DNA of 37,128 nt from an uncultured Succinivibrionaceae bacterium (GCA_944393045.1 CALXYT010000021.1:1-37128); one strand, 5' to 3'; positions 8,433-18,383 are shown, counted from the stretch's first letter. Numbers and translations are program-made. The notes: generated by a model from the letters alone, not told the origin.

Positions 8433-8921
8433 TTATTTCTTTACACCATCAATGATGATTTCTTTATTAAATACTTTTTCGCAGTATTTACATTTTAGCT
8501 GTATTTTACCATTATTGTTAATAATTTTAAATTCACTTATAGCTGCATGTTCTACATGGGTAATGCAGTTTGAATTTGGGCAGGCAAATACTTCAGTAAT
8601 TTTTTCAGGGAGGGCAATAGTTCTTTTTTCTACCACTCTGAAATCTTTAATGATATTAACAGTAGCATTTGGAGCAAATAACGCTAGCTGATTAGTTTGC
8701 GCTTCAGTAAGGCTAACATTTTCAACTTTAATAATATCCTTATGACCTAAAGCTTTTGAAGGAAGATTAAAACCTACAGTAATACGTTCATGATTATCTA
8801 AAATATGAAATAATTTTAAAATATTTAATCCATTACCTGCTGGGATATGGTCAATAACTGAACCATTGCAGATTGCCTCAACCTGTAACTGTGTTTTTTC
8901 AGCCATGTTATAACTCCTCAT
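8433..8921 (-). CDS. pyrI: Aspartate carbamoyltransferase regulatory chain
   Basis: A 162-residue regulatory subunit that joins PyrB catalytic trimers and confers allosteric control by CTP and ATP. The N-terminal allosteric domain starts [19 protein letters not shown], and the C-terminal zinc domain carries the four expected cysteines in FACPNSNC and LKCKYC. Its length is slightly above the E. coli subunit (153). Its first codon overlaps the end of pyrB by 14 bp, indicating translational coupling. The first ATG could be replaced by the one four codons later (MAEKTQ) without changing the domain. Confidence 0.95.
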   Translation of the reverse strand: MRSYNMAEKTQLQVEAICNGSVIDHIPAGNGLNILKLFHILDNHERITVGFNLPSKALGHKDIIKVENVSLTEAQTNQLALFAPNATVNIIKDFRVVEKRTIALPEKITEVFACPNSNCITHVEHAAISEFKIINNNGKIQLKCKYCEKVFNKEIIIDGVKK

Positions 8922-9834
8922 TAAGCACTAATGAAAGTAATGCTTGACGTGCATACACCCCATTAGAAGCTTGCTGGAAGTAGTAGGCATAAGGTGTCTT
9001 ATCTACTTCTAGGGTGATTTCATCAATGCGTGGTAGTGGGTGCAATACCTTGAGATTTGGTTTAGCACCTGCAAAACTTTCAGGGGTAAGCACAAACTTA
9101 GCACGTAAGTGGCGATACTCAGTTTCATCAAAGCGTTCTTTTTGCACGCGGGTCATATAAAGAATATCTACTTCCTTAATAGCCTCTTCAATAGTATTTA
9201 CAATATGATATTCAATATTATTAGCTTCATATTCGTCAAGAATATATTCAGGCATGGCCAAACTTTCAGGGGAAACTAAGAAGATTTTAGCATTATAGTG
9301 GCAAAGAGCTTGTGAAAGTGAATGAACTGTTCTGCCATATTTTAAGTCACCAACAAAGGCAATAGAAATATTGTCTAGTCTTTTTTGGGTTTCATAAATA
9401 GTAAAGAGATCTAGTAAGGTTTGTGATGGGTGTTGATTAGAACCATCACCTGCGTTAATAATAGGCACCTTAGATACATCGGCAGCTAAGCGTGCTGCAC
9501 CTTCACGGTGGTGGCGCATTACTAATGCATCAGCATAAGAGGTAATAATACGAATAGAGTCAGCTAGAGTTTCCCCTTTTTTAGCTAAAGAGGTATTTCC
9601 TGCATCAGAAAAACCTATAACTCTACCACCTAAGCGTTGAATCGCTGTTTCAAAAGAAAGACGAGTACGAGTTGAAGCTTCAAAGAAGCAACTAGCAATA
9701 AGTTTATCTTTTAGGAGATCATTTCGAGGATGAGCTTTAAGCTCTTGAGCTGTATGCACTATCAATTCAAGATCGTCTTTAGATAATTCAGATATTGAAA
9801 TGATATTCTTATGGAATAAAGAATTTGCCATCAT
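8908..9834 (-). CDS. pyrB: Aspartate carbamoyltransferase catalytic chain
   Basis: A 308-residue transcarbamoylase that makes N-carbamoyl-aspartate, the committed step of pyrimidine synthesis. The carbamoyl-phosphate loop [12 protein letters not shown] is present at about residue 53, with the AKKGET loop, [25 protein letters not shown] and HPLPRIDEI. Length agrees with E. coli PyrB (311). It forms an operon with pyrI and the terminator beyond. The start may be the ATG at 9834 or the next one at 9831; both are preceded by a weak AGGA. The 100-bp leader upstream contains competing hairpins (separate entry). Confidence 0.96.
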   Translation of the reverse strand: MMANSLFHKNIISISELSKDDLELIVHTAQELKAHPRNDLLKDKLIASCFFEASTRTRLSFETAIQRLGGRVIGFSDAGNTSLAKKGETLADSIRIITSYADALVMRHHREGAARLAADVSKVPIINAGDGSNQHPSQTLLDLFTIYETQKRLDNISIAFVGDLKYGRTVHSLSQALCHYNAKIFLVSPESLAMPEYILDEYEANNIEYHIVNTIEEAIKEVDILYMTRVQKERFDETEYRHLRAKFVLTPESFAGAKPNLKVLHPLPRIDEITLEVDKTPYAYYFQQASNGVYARQALLSLVLNEEL

Positions 9835-9852
9835 CTTGGTCCTACATCATTG

Positions 9853-9924
9853 GGCATTACATAATGCCATTTACGGGAGCCAGACTAATCTTTATAGATA
9901 AATTCTCAGATTAGCAAGCTATCT
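9853..9924 (-). promoter_or_regulatory. pyrB 5' leader with mutually exclusive hairpins
   Basis: Read on the minus strand, AGATAGC-TT-GCTAATCT (9924-9908) can form one hairpin. Its second arm, CTAATCT, can instead pair with AGATTAG further on (9914-9885). A third element, the palindrome GGCATTACATAATGCC (9853-9868), lies just before the start codon. No U-run follows any of these, so an E. coli-type UTP attenuator is not shown, but the alternative pairing suggests leader-based control. Confidence 0.4.
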
Positions 9925-9933
9925 GAAAAACAC

Positions 9934-9939
9934 ATTATA
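9934..9939 (-). promoter_or_regulatory. Candidate -10 box for pyrBI
   Basis: TATAAT on the minus strand, about 100 bp before pyrB. There is no good -35: TTATTT at 17 bp spacing, or TTGTTA at 20 bp. Confidence 0.4.
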
Positions 9940-10105
9940 TTATGTTGTAAGAATAAAAATAACAAAAATCTGAAAATATACGTAAAAAAATGAGAAATGG
10001 TTAGTAAAGCAACAATGTTTTTTAAAATTTCACAGAAAATATATAGGTAAAATGAATTATCCTGCATGAAAAATGCACATTTTAATAATTATTGTTAAAA
10101 AGAGC

Positions 10106-10133
10106 TTTACTTTTTTTTATAACTCTGTATTAT
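10106..10133 (+). promoter_or_regulatory. Promoter of tRNA-Trp
   Basis: TTTACT (10106-10111) and TATTAT (10128-10133) are separated by 16 bp and lie 12 bp ahead of the mature tRNA 5' end. No GC-rich discriminator of the stringent type is present. Confidence 0.5.
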
Positions 10134-10145
10134 ACACACTCACGT

Positions 10146-10221
10146 AGGGGCGTAGTTCTAATGGTAGAACAGCGGTCTCCAAAACCGACGGTTGTGAGTT
10201 CGAGTCTTACCGCCCCTGCCA
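10146..10221 (+). tRNA. tRNA-Trp (anticodon CCA)
   Basis: A complete 76-nt cloverleaf: acceptor AGGGGCG/CGCCCCT, D arm GTTC/GAAC, anticodon loop CTCCAAA with anticodon CCA at 10179-10181, T loop TTCGAGT, discriminator G and encoded CCA. It closely matches E. coli tRNA-Trp. The outermost anticodon-stem pair is a G-A mismatch and the T stem has one G-T. It stands alone, not next to tufB/secE as in E. coli. No clear terminator follows. Confidence 0.97.
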
Positions 10222-10318
10222 GTTCAAAGCATCCTATCTTTAAATTCTCTACTTTTCCAGCGATACTAAAATTATACCTTAGTACTATATTTTATTAAGT
10301 TAATTATAAATAAAAGCA

Positions 10319-11755
10319 TTATTTGATTTTCCTTAATAATTTACTTGAAAGACTAGTATCAAATGTCCAGATATGATCAAAGATATTCATTAGAGCCGTT
10401 TTGCCATATTTTGATAAACATATAGCATTAAAACGATTCCCTTTTGTTTTTACTTTGTTTATCTCAGTGATAGTTTCAGGTTTTAGGCGCTGGGCAATAA
10501 AATCAGAGATTAGTACTACATCAGCATTCTGGTAATTTTTTGCAATTTTATTTAAGATGGTTTCTATTACAGGTTCAAAATCGGTACCACCTTTAATCGA
10601 CTTTGATAAAAACGCTAAAACTTCGGATAAATCACCGTATTTAGTAAGTTCATAAGTGCAGATAGTCGTTGAAAACATACAGACATAGACGCTTCTATTT
10701 TCTGCATAGGCTATTTGTAGTAGCGCAAAACATAACGCTTTAGCCGCTTCTTGTGGATAACCACTCATAGAGCCTGAGGTATCAATGGCAACAATAAATG
10801 GTCCTTTTGGTTCAATAAGTTCACCACTTTTAGCATGAATGCTATGAACTTCTTTTAAGGCGTAATCTTCTCCCTGAAAATTATGGTTTAAGAGTCTTTT
10901 ATTGGCATATCGGTAAAAAAAGTCACTTTCAATATCATGGTCTGATAAATAAACTAGTTCAGAAGGAACTAAACGCACAATGTTATCGCCATGAATAAGT
11001 CCAACAATATCATCAGGCATATTGGTTTGCGTAGTTAGTTCATTGGTCTTAAAAGTTTCCTCCTCAAAGTGCTCGACATTTTTTGGAGAGTTATAGGAGG
11101 CTTTACCAAGCTCTTCGGCTATCTTTTTTAATTCTTTGTTTTTACTTAAAAATTTGGCATAATGGCGCAAATGTTTTAAATCATCATATAGTATTACGCT
11201 TCGGCTCAAATCCCAGAGTTTACCAGGATGCGTTGGGGCAATAGTATGATCAACAATATGGGCTATTTTTAGGCGCTTTTGAATTTCGTTTTCAATGACA
11301 GTTCTTTCTTTTTCAGCATAAAGTATCTCTTCACGCATCAGCATAGTCGAAAGATGCTCTTGCCATTTTAGAAGAAAAATCTTAATTTGTAATAGACCAT
11401 CACTTTGCTTTATTAAGGGCTTAAACTCTAAGGCATTAGCTCTAAAGGGGCTAGTATTAGGTATATTATCAATAATAACATCAATATTTGCCTGAATATC
11501 AGTATCTTGATAATTTTTAATTCTGGCAAAGTAGGTAAGTTCTTTTTCTAGTTCCTCGCTAATTTTATAGCGCTGAATTTTTTTGCTGGTTTTCAGGGTA
11601 AGCTCTTGGAGATTATTTTCAATAATAGTTTTTAATGATTTCTTATGCTCAGTTAATTCTTTAAATCCAGGTATAAGTTCTACATCATCAATAAGTGTAG
11701 TAAAAAGTTTTTGATCATTAAGATTTAATAATTTCCCAGCTTCCCCGATTTCCAT
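10319..11755 (-). CDS. viaA: VWA-domain protein ViaA
   Basis: 478 residues, close to E. coli ViaA (483). The C-terminal von Willebrand A domain has the MIDAS motif DTSGSMSG in FIVAIDTSGSMSGYPQEAA, with a later conserved ISDF. The N-terminal part is helical and charged. ViaA works with the MoxR-type AAA+ ATPase RavA; in E. coli the pair associates with respiratory complexes and membrane lipids and affects aminoglycoside sensitivity. Only 2 bp separate it from ravA upstream, so they are co-transcribed and probably translationally coupled. Confidence 0.92.
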   Translation of the reverse strand: MEIGEAGKLLNLNDQKLFTTLIDDVELIPGFKELTEHKKSLKTIIENNLQELTLKTSKKIQRYKISEELEKELTYFARIKNYQDTDIQANIDVIIDNIPNTSPFRANALEFKPLIKQSDGLLQIKIFLLKWQEHLSTMLMREEILYAEKERTVIENEIQKRLKIAHIVDHTIAPTHPGKLWDLSRSVILYDDLKHLRHYAKFLSKNKELKKIAEELGKASYNSPKNVEHFEEETFKTNELTTQTNMPDDIVGLIHGDNIVRLVPSELVYLSDHDIESDFFYRYANKRLLNHNFQGEDYALKEVHSIHAKSGELIEPKGPFIVAIDTSGSMSGYPQEAAKALCFALLQIAYAENRSVYVCMFSTTICTYELTKYGDLSEVLAFLSKSIKGGTDFEPVIETILNKIAKNYQNADVVLISDFIAQRLKPETITEINKVKTKGNRFNAICLSKYGKTALMNIFDHIWTFDTSLSSKLLRKIK

Positions 11756-11757
11756 GT

Positions 11758-13410
11758 TTAGCTTAACTCCTCCTCAATAACGCTTAATTCGTCATTAAGG
11801 TTATCAAATTGCGCTGCAATAAGCTTCTTTTTTTCATGGAGCTGATTGATACTTTGGGTAATTTCAAGCATTATATCTTCGGAGATAAATAAATGATCTG
11901 CATTAGCCTGAAATCTATTTTGGCTAAAGGTGATAAGTTTATTAATATTCTCAAAATCAGTTAATAGAGTCGTTAGCTGCTGTTGCCATTTAGCTTTTAA
12001 CCACTTTGGGCACCCTGTGCGTTTTACAAAGGTCATGCCGATAATCTTACCACTATGACTTCTTGCTACTAAGTTATTCTTACTATCCACTGTAAAATTT
12101 ATTTCAACAATAGTATTATCATTTAAATGAATAGGAACAGCACCAGTTGAGCGAATCCAGCGTCTTAAAGCTTTATTTTCAACTGTGGCGGTTCTGGTGA
12201 TAACATCGATATTATCAGGATCAAAATGACATTCATCAAGAAAGACTATACGTTGCTTTTGGGCATGAGCATCTAAATCATTAATAGCAAAGTTTAAGAC
12301 ATAATCATTTTTAGTCTTTATAAGCGAATGGCTTTTAGGGCTCATTTTTATGCCAATATCATTGATAATATTAGTAATAACTTGCGAGATATTCATAGCT
12401 AAATCTTCAAGTTTTATTAAGCAATCTTCTTGCTTATAAAGTTTAGTTATCGCATATTTTTTAATGATATCATAGACATGCTGCCTGTTATGTAGGGTAT
12501 TCCACATAATATCTTTAATAAGCAGTAAATCAATTTTTTCAACTTGTACTCGGCCATTAAAATAAGCACTTGCGCACATTAGATGATATGCTTTTTTCCA
12601 TCTACGATCGGAAATATAAAGCGTTGATAAGGTAATCATTTGTTGCTTTACATTTTCAGATTGGGTTGAATCATTGTTTTGCGCTTTTTCAGTAAGTTTC
12701 TCAAGTTCCCCTTTAAGGTAATACAAATCTTCAAATACTTCATTAGTAACAGCAATTTTACTAATTTCTTCTTGCCAAATCTTAAGTTCACTTTCTTTAA
12801 TTTTTAAGCGATCGGCAATATGATGCTCAGAGTATTGATGAGTGAGCATACTCTTAAAGTTTTGCTTATTTTTCAATGGATCGAGCCAAATACGAATTAA
12901 CATTCGGTCATAAAGCGCCTCAAGACCTGAATTTTGTTCTGGTAATTCGTTAGAAGCTGTAATAAGTAGGTGTAGTGGAATATGCTCGGTTACTTCCCCG
13001 TTTTTAAAGATGCGTTCATTAATCACGGTAAGAAGAGTATTTAATATCGCAGGACCTGATTTCCAGATTTCATCTAAAAAAACCACATGAGCTTTTGGTA
13101 GATAACCACCAGTTAAGCGTTCATATTTACCTTCTTCTTTTAAAGCTTTAATAGATATTGGACCGAATACCTCTTCAGGAGTTGAGAATCTAGTCATTAA
13201 GTATTCAAAACTATTTATTTCTTCAAAAGCTTCTGATAAACGGCGAGCTATCATACTTTTAGCAATACCAGGAGGACCTAACATAAAGACACTTTCCCCA
13301 CATAAAGCTGCAAGCATACAAAGCTTTATGGCATTTTTTCTTTCAAAAAGCCCTTCGTTTAATGAGGAAATTAGTGCACTAATGCGATTTTTTAGATCTA
13401 AATTATTCAT
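11758..13410 (-). CDS. ravA: MoxR-family AAA+ ATPase RavA
   Basis: 550 residues, longer than E. coli RavA (498). Walker A is GPPGIAKSMIARR near residue 43. Walker B is VVFLDEIWKSGPAILNTLL, the sensor region is LLITASNELPE, and the arginine-finger region ALYDRMLIRIWLDP follows. The C-terminal part should hold the triple-helical and LARA domains, ending in a predicted coiled coil (about 515-550). RavA forms hexamers that act as a chaperone-like ATPase with ViaA and, in E. coli, binds lysine decarboxylase LdcI; no such decarboxylase is encoded in this window. The start codon has only a weak ribosome-binding site. Confidence 0.92.
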   Translation of the reverse strand: MNNLDLKNRISALISSLNEGLFERKNAIKLCMLAALCGESVFMLGPPGIAKSMIARRLSEAFEEINSFEYLMTRFSTPEEVFGPISIKALKEEGKYERLTGGYLPKAHVVFLDEIWKSGPAILNTLLTVINERIFKNGEVTEHIPLHLLITASNELPEQNSGLEALYDRMLIRIWLDPLKNKQNFKSMLTHQYSEHHIADRLKIKESELKIWQEEISKIAVTNEVFEDLYYLKGELEKLTEKAQNNDSTQSENVKQQMITLSTLYISDRRWKKAYHLMCASAYFNGRVQVEKIDLLLIKDIMWNTLHNRQHVYDIIKKYAITKLYKQEDCLIKLEDLAMNISQVITNIINDIGIKMSPKSHSLIKTKNDYVLNFAINDLDAHAQKQRIVFLDECHFDPDNIDVITRTATVENKALRRWIRSTGAVPIHLNDNTIVEINFTVDSKNNLVARSHSGKIIGMTFVKRTGCPKWLKAKWQQQLTTLLTDFENINKLITFSQNRFQANADHLFISEDIMLEITQSINQLHEKKKLIAAQFDNLNDELSVIEEELS

Positions 13411-13522
13411 AAGTTTTTTTGTTTAATAGTAAATGTGTTATGGGTATTTTACTATGATTTACGAAAAAAACACCATAAATCAATAAGCTTTTAAGGAAAG
13501 AGCAATGATTTTGCTAAAATTA

Positions 13523-13558
13523 GGAAACCCTAAGCCTAGTTTTTAGCTAGACTTAAGG
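13523..13558 (-). terminator. Terminator-like hairpin after rnb
   Basis: On the minus strand CCTTAAGTCTAG pairs with CTAGGCTTAGGG (including G-T pairs) around a short A-rich loop, followed by a broken U-tract. It begins 13 bp past the rnb stop. Confidence 0.55.
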
Positions 13559-13570
13559 TTTTAGGAGGAG

Positions 13571-15508
13571 TTATTCTTCTAGTTGCGCAACTATCGAGCG
13601 AGTTTCGTAGTTAATAGAAGCGATAGAAACTTTTATGGTATCGGTAAGCTTATAACGCACCTCACCATTTATCATAAAGACCATTTTATATTGATCAAAG
13701 TTAATAAGTTTTCTGTCTTTACAGATAAAACTTGCTGGTATAAAAGCACCAGCTCCGTTTTCAAGGAGGCGAATACGCAATCCACCACGAGATATTTCAA
13801 AAATTTCTGCCTCAAATACAGTCTTATTTTGCATATAAGGCTCAAGATATTTTACATATAACCAGTCTTTTACATTACGCTCTGCTACTCGGTTAATTTT
13901 TTTAGCTGCATTCATAAGCTCAATAGTTTCACTATTTGGAATCTTTGGGTGAGCAGAAGAAATAAGAGCAGACTTAATTAGGCGATGATTTATCATATCT
14001 CCAAATTTTCTGATAGGACTTGTCCAGGTAGCATAGTAATCAAGACCTAAACCAAAGTGCGAGGCAGGGGTAGGTGATATTTGGGCATAAACTTGGTATT
14101 TACGTAAACGAGCATCATAGTATGGATTATCTAAAGAATCGATATAGCGTTTAACGGCAATAAATCCTGCCATAGATAAAAGATGCGCATCTTCAATATT
14201 GCTATAACCAATTTCTGTTAAAAATTCTTTGATTTCACTGATTTTTTCTATATCAAAACCAGTATGAACATTAAAGATACCAGCGTTAAAGGTTGTAGCA
14301 AGGAAGCGTCCTGCACAAGTATTGGCAGCGATCATAGCTTCTTCTACGATTTTATTTGCTACTCGGCGAGTAGTAATCTTTATTTCTTTTAAAGCACCAG
14401 CTTCATCTAACACAAATTCATATTCAGGTTTATCTTTAAAGATGCTAGTATTTTTAGCACGATAATTAAAACGTATAACTGAAAATTCTTCTAAGATCTT
14501 TATTTGTTTTAGTACTTCAGGTGATGGATTAAAATCAGTCTCTTTTCCTTCAAGTAAATCAGATACTTTATCGTAAATGAGTTTTCCTTGAGATTTAATG
14601 ATGGCTAAATCAAATTTAATGTTTTCATCAACCTTACCATCTGCACCAATTTGGATACTACCAACAAGAACGTTACGCACCGTGTTTTCACGTAGTGAAC
14701 ATAAGTCGTCACTTAATGTTCTTGGGAGCATTGGAATATCATGCCCTGGTAAGTAAATAGAGAAAGCACGTACACTTGCTTCTTTATCTAAATTATCATC
14801 CTCAGCAATATAAGCAGTAGGATCAGCAATAGCTACCCAAAGTTTAAATGAGCCATCATTAAACTTTTCAATATAAAGGGCGTCGTCCATATCTTTAGTT
14901 TTTTCACTATCGATAGTCACAAAAGGAAGATGAGTTAAATCAGTACGTGGGTAAGATTCTTCTAAACAAGCATATTCCCCTTTATCAAAAGGAGGTTCCT
15001 TAGGTAAAGCAAGTCCTCTAAGAGTTACCCACCAAGGAGCTTGAGGATTATTAGCCTCAGTAATATATTCGGTAATTTCTGCCATATGGTATTTGCCAGT
15101 ATTCATGGCATGTTCTGTTAAATTAGCTATAACCCAGTCTCCGTTTTTTAAAGTGATATTCTTAAGGCGATTTTTAGCACGAATAGGAATCTTAATAGCT
15201 GGGTGATCAGGAATAATATATAAAAAACCATCTTTATAAGAAATTCTAGCAACAAAGCGGGTTAAAAATGGAGTAATAAGCTTAACTGGTTTGGCTTGAA
15301 CTTTATCACCAATTGAAATGATTTCAACTTGAATTCTATCGCCATGGAATAAGTTTCTCATTGGCGCAGGAGGAATAAAATATGTTTCTTTTTCCGTATC
15401 TAAAAAGCCATAACCTTTATCGGTGGCTTTCACGATACCTTCTTTAAGCTGTTTATTTTCTTCGTGACTTTTCTTTAATTGTTGTAAAACTGGATTATCA
15501 AATAACAT
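13571..15508 (-). CDS. rnb: Exoribonuclease II
   Basis: 645 residues against 644 in E. coli. RNase II degrades single-stranded RNA processively 3' to 5'. Visible parts are: N-terminal cold-shock domains, the RNB catalytic aspartates in TIDSEKTKDMDDALY (near 200), the downstream active-site region YYATWTSPIRKFGDMINHRL, and a C-terminal S1 domain (VFEAEIFEISRGGLRIRL). All four catalytic aspartates appear present. It is a single-gene unit with its own upstream gap and downstream hairpin. Confidence 0.95.
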   Translation of the reverse strand: MLFDNPVLQQLKKSHEENKQLKEGIVKATDKGYGFLDTEKETYFIPPAPMRNLFHGDRIQVEIISIGDKVQAKPVKLITPFLTRFVARISYKDGFLYIIPDHPAIKIPIRAKNRLKNITLKNGDWVIANLTEHAMNTGKYHMAEITEYITEANNPQAPWWVTLRGLALPKEPPFDKGEYACLEESYPRTDLTHLPFVTIDSEKTKDMDDALYIEKFNDGSFKLWVAIADPTAYIAEDDNLDKEASVRAFSIYLPGHDIPMLPRTLSDDLCSLRENTVRNVLVGSIQIGADGKVDENIKFDLAIIKSQGKLIYDKVSDLLEGKETDFNPSPEVLKQIKILEEFSVIRFNYRAKNTSIFKDKPEYEFVLDEAGALKEIKITTRRVANKIVEEAMIAANTCAGRFLATTFNAGIFNVHTGFDIEKISEIKEFLTEIGYSNIEDAHLLSMAGFIAVKRYIDSLDNPYYDARLRKYQVYAQISPTPASHFGLGLDYYATWTSPIRKFGDMINHRLIKSALISSAHPKIPNSETIELMNAAKKINRVAERNVKDWLYVKYLEPYMQNKTVFEAEIFEISRGGLRIRLLENGAGAFIPASFICKDRKLINFDQYKMVFMINGEVRYKLTDTIKVSIASINYETRSIVAQLEE

Positions 15509-15866
15509 GAATGTTCCTAAAAAATAATATTCCCTTCATGACTCTAAATGGTAATAAATAATGGCTAATAAAAAGAGTCATAGTAATTTAGAATTTGGAA
15601 AATATAGGGAATTTTTGGCGAATATAAATTATCGGCTAATTTTACCATAAAGTAAGGTTCTTTGCCTAAATTTTATAAAACAAAGCTACGCTAATAAAGC
15701 TTTATCAGATAGGTAAAAGCGCCTTTTAAATAATTAAAAATAATTAAGTTACTCCCAGGATATCAATAGTTTTTACGCAAGAAATTAAGATGTAGTTTAC
15801 AGTTTGTACTAAGCTTATAATCATCTTTTACACATACTTATCCACATTTGAATATTATTGCCTATT
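15509..15866. other. Gap between helD and rnb; contains two DnaA-box matches
   Basis: No ORF is seen. Two matches to the DnaA box consensus TTWTNCACA lie 3 bp apart: TTTTACACA at 15826-15834 and TTATCCACA at 15838-15846, directly beyond the helD stop. The rest is AT-rich and should contain the rnb promoter; no convincing -35/-10 pair or helD terminator was found. Confidence 0.35.
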
Positions 15867-18383
15867 TTAACTTTTATTAGAATAGGTAGGGCAGTCAGGA
15901 TTGCTACAATAGTGCACCGCCCCATCTTTATTTGTGATTAAATAAATCTTTCCTTCTTTACATGTTTGGCAGGTAATATTAGACTCATTTTTAGGAACAA
16001 AAATAGTATCGTTAAGCTTACAATCTTTTTGAATTTCTTCTAAAAATGAAGATTTATTATTTCTTACTGAAAGTAAAAAAATACGGCGCTTAGCTCTAGT
16101 AAGGGCTACATAGAATAATCTGCGCTCTTCACTTTGGGGATAAGTATCAGGGGAAATATAAAGATGGCGCACATCATCTTGGGAATCTCTACTAGTTGGA
16201 AACCCAAAGCCACTTTTAGTTAAGCCTGGAATAATAATGTAATCAGCCTCAAGCCCTTTAGCTGAGTGAATAGTACTAAAGCTAATAGAGAATTTATTAG
16301 TTCTTAGTGCTTTGGCAGGGTGGGTGAGATTTTCTAAAATCTTATATCGTCCAAGCACCATAATACTTACATGATTATCATCTTTGCATTCATCACTATT
16401 TATAATATCTTGGCAAATATCATAGATAGCTACTAAAAAATCATCCTCAGTAGGTAAACTTAAACACATAGTCGGATTAGGATAAGCTTTTTGTAAAGAG
16501 TGAGGGGTTTTTCTAAGCTGAAATGGATTTTTTTGGATAAAGTTACTGGCAATTTGGGTAATATCAGGATTACATCTAAAGCCTTGATTAAGTTCTAAGG
16601 TATCGCATTCTCCAAAATGCTTATTAAACTTTGTCATAATCTCAATAACGGAACCTGCATAAAGGTTAATACTTTGCCAGTCATCGCCAACAGCAAATAA
16701 TCTTACCTCTTCATTTTGTAGTAACGCCTTAATGAGTGATGCTCGTGATGGACTCATATCTTGCGCCTCATCTACCATGATGTATTTAAATGGTAAGATT
16801 ACATGATTGGTTGTTAATATTTTTACCGAGCCACTTATTAGTTCAGCAAAGCTTATTTTATTAGTCAGCTTTTTATAATGTTTCTCAAAAAATGCGCAAA
16901 GATGAATTAGCAAATAATTATGAACATTGCCCCAGTTAGATTGTTGAAAATAATTTTCAATGTTTTGATAGGTTTGCTTAAATTCATGTTTTAAACAAAA
17001 CTCGCTAATAACAAGATCAAGATATTTTACTGGTAACATGTGATCAGTAAAAAATAGGGTAGTATTAAGGGTAAGAACTTTGGTTTTAAGTAAGAACTTA
17101 ATAACTCTAAGAAGGATTATTGGTCTTGTAAAATCTATTAAAGTAAGATTGAGTACTTTTGGATTTTCTTTTTTAAAGCCTGGGTTTTCTTTATGAACAC
17201 GAATGATAATGGTAGTTTTTTTTTCATTAGTAAGGCTTATAGTGAAATTTTTAGTAGTTACGGTATATTTGGGGGCAAATTCTTGTTTTAAAAGAGTTTT
17301 TAGGTAATCTTTTAACTTTTGAGCTAAAGTTTCAATTTTAGGTTTTTTATAGAACGCTCTTTCTTCTACTTGTAAAAAAAGATAGCTTAGTAGAGTAATT
17401 TTAAAAGGCAAATTACTGTTTATGGTCTCTTTTAAAAATAATAACTTTTCAGGTTTAGTAAATTCACCTGTGCGGTAGTTTTGGGTTGGTAAAAGCTTGC
17501 GAATAATATTATAACTAAAACCATGAAAGGTAAAAACGTTAATAGAACTTGTGGGGATATTTATCCCAAAACGTTGTAACCTAGCATTAATGCGTTCTTT
17601 TAATTCAATAGTGGTGCTTTTATTAAAGGCAAGCACTAGTATTTCTTCAGGATTAAGTAACTTATTTTTTATTAAATACGCATATTTGGCTACCATTACT
17701 GAGGTTTTACCACTACCTGCAGAGGCATTAACTAAGGTGCGATCATTATAGTTAATTACTGCATAACGCTGCTCCATAGTAAGGGGTGATTTTTCAATAA
17801 CATTAAAAAATTCCTCATCTCTTGCCAAGATCTCCTCATACTTAGCTTTTAGGTAATTTGCCCTAATTTTTGGGTAGGTAAGTAAATAATCCTCAATTAC
17901 CTCAAAAAAACTTTGATTGGTAATATAAGTTTGGGCAATGGCTTTAATATCCTCTTTACTATAATTGTCAAGAAGGTATTTAGGGCTTTTTCTAACATAT
18001 TTGGTAAATTTCTTATTGTTAGAGGAAAGTAGCCAATTATCTTGGGAATAAGCTTTATCTAATTGACTTTTTAAGTCACTATGCCATTTTTTTATGGCAA
18101 TAAGTTCATCTTTAATATGTTCTAGTTCTTTAGTGTATTCGTTAAATCTTGCAATGATATGCTCGCCTTTGGCAGTAGTAATATTAGTTAAAGCAAAAGG
18201 CGTAATAGCTGGATCCTTTAGCGTGATAATAAGGTAATTATCTAACAGATTAGTAGATAGGGTAATATTATCTATCTCATTTACTTTAAAAAAAATAGTA
18301 TCCCCATTTAGGGTTAAAGAAATCCCTAGAATAGATATTTCCAAATTCCATTTAGCAAAAGTAAAAATACGTGGCGCTCCCAT
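15867..18383 (-). CDS. helD: DNA helicase IV (superfamily 1), with zinc-ribbon tail
   Basis: 838 residues, about 150 longer than E. coli HelD (684). Residues 1-200 match the HelD-specific N-terminal domain, leading into SPLTMEQRYAVINY. Helicase motifs follow in order: Walker A ASAGSGKTSV, Ia LAFNKSTTIELKERI, II MVDEAQDMSPSRA, III FAVGDDWQSINLYAGS, IV FRCNPDI, V STIHSAKGLEADY, VI RRLFYVALTRAKRRI. The extra length comes from an expanded 1B/1A-like segment (about 300-500) and a C-terminal CQTC...CSNPDC zinc ribbon, reminiscent of topoisomerase-type ribbons and absent in E. coli. It acts 3' to 5' on DNA; the ribbon probably adds DNA binding. It lies upstream of rnb on the same strand across a 358-bp gap. 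Confidence 0.88.
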   Translation of the reverse strand: MGAPRIFTFAKWNLEISILGISLTLNGDTIFFKVNEIDNITLSTNLLDNYLIITLKDPAITPFALTNITTAKGEHIIARFNEYTKELEHIKDELIAIKKWHSDLKSQLDKAYSQDNWLLSSNNKKFTKYVRKSPKYLLDNYSKEDIKAIAQTYITNQSFFEVIEDYLLTYPKIRANYLKAKYEEILARDEEFFNVIEKSPLTMEQRYAVINYNDRTLVNASAGSGKTSVMVAKYAYLIKNKLLNPEEILVLAFNKSTTIELKERINARLQRFGINIPTSSINVFTFHGFSYNIIRKLLPTQNYRTGEFTKPEKLLFLKETINSNLPFKITLLSYLFLQVEERAFYKKPKIETLAQKLKDYLKTLLKQEFAPKYTVTTKNFTISLTNEKKTTIIIRVHKENPGFKKENPKVLNLTLIDFTRPIILLRVIKFLLKTKVLTLNTTLFFTDHMLPVKYLDLVISEFCLKHEFKQTYQNIENYFQQSNWGNVHNYLLIHLCAFFEKHYKKLTNKISFAELISGSVKILTTNHVILPFKYIMVDEAQDMSPSRASLIKALLQNEEVRLFAVGDDWQSINLYAGSVIEIMTKFNKHFGECDTLELNQGFRCNPDITQIASNFIQKNPFQLRKTPHSLQKAYPNPTMCLSLPTEDDFLVAIYDICQDIINSDECKDDNHVSIMVLGRYKILENLTHPAKALRTNKFSISFSTIHSAKGLEADYIIIPGLTKSGFGFPTSRDSQDDVRHLYISPDTYPQSEERRLFYVALTRAKRRIFLLSVRNNKSSFLEEIQKDCKLNDTIFVPKNESNITCQTCKEGKIYLITNKDGAVHYCSNPDCPTYSNKS

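Noticed and set aside
9853-9924. A classic pyrBI UTP-sensitive attenuator
   Set aside because: There are hairpins but no terminator U-run before pyrB and no pyrimidine-rich leader peptide ORF.
10092-10298. A 68-codon ORF spanning tRNA-Trp
   Set aside because: It reads through a complete tRNA gene; the tRNA explains the sequence.
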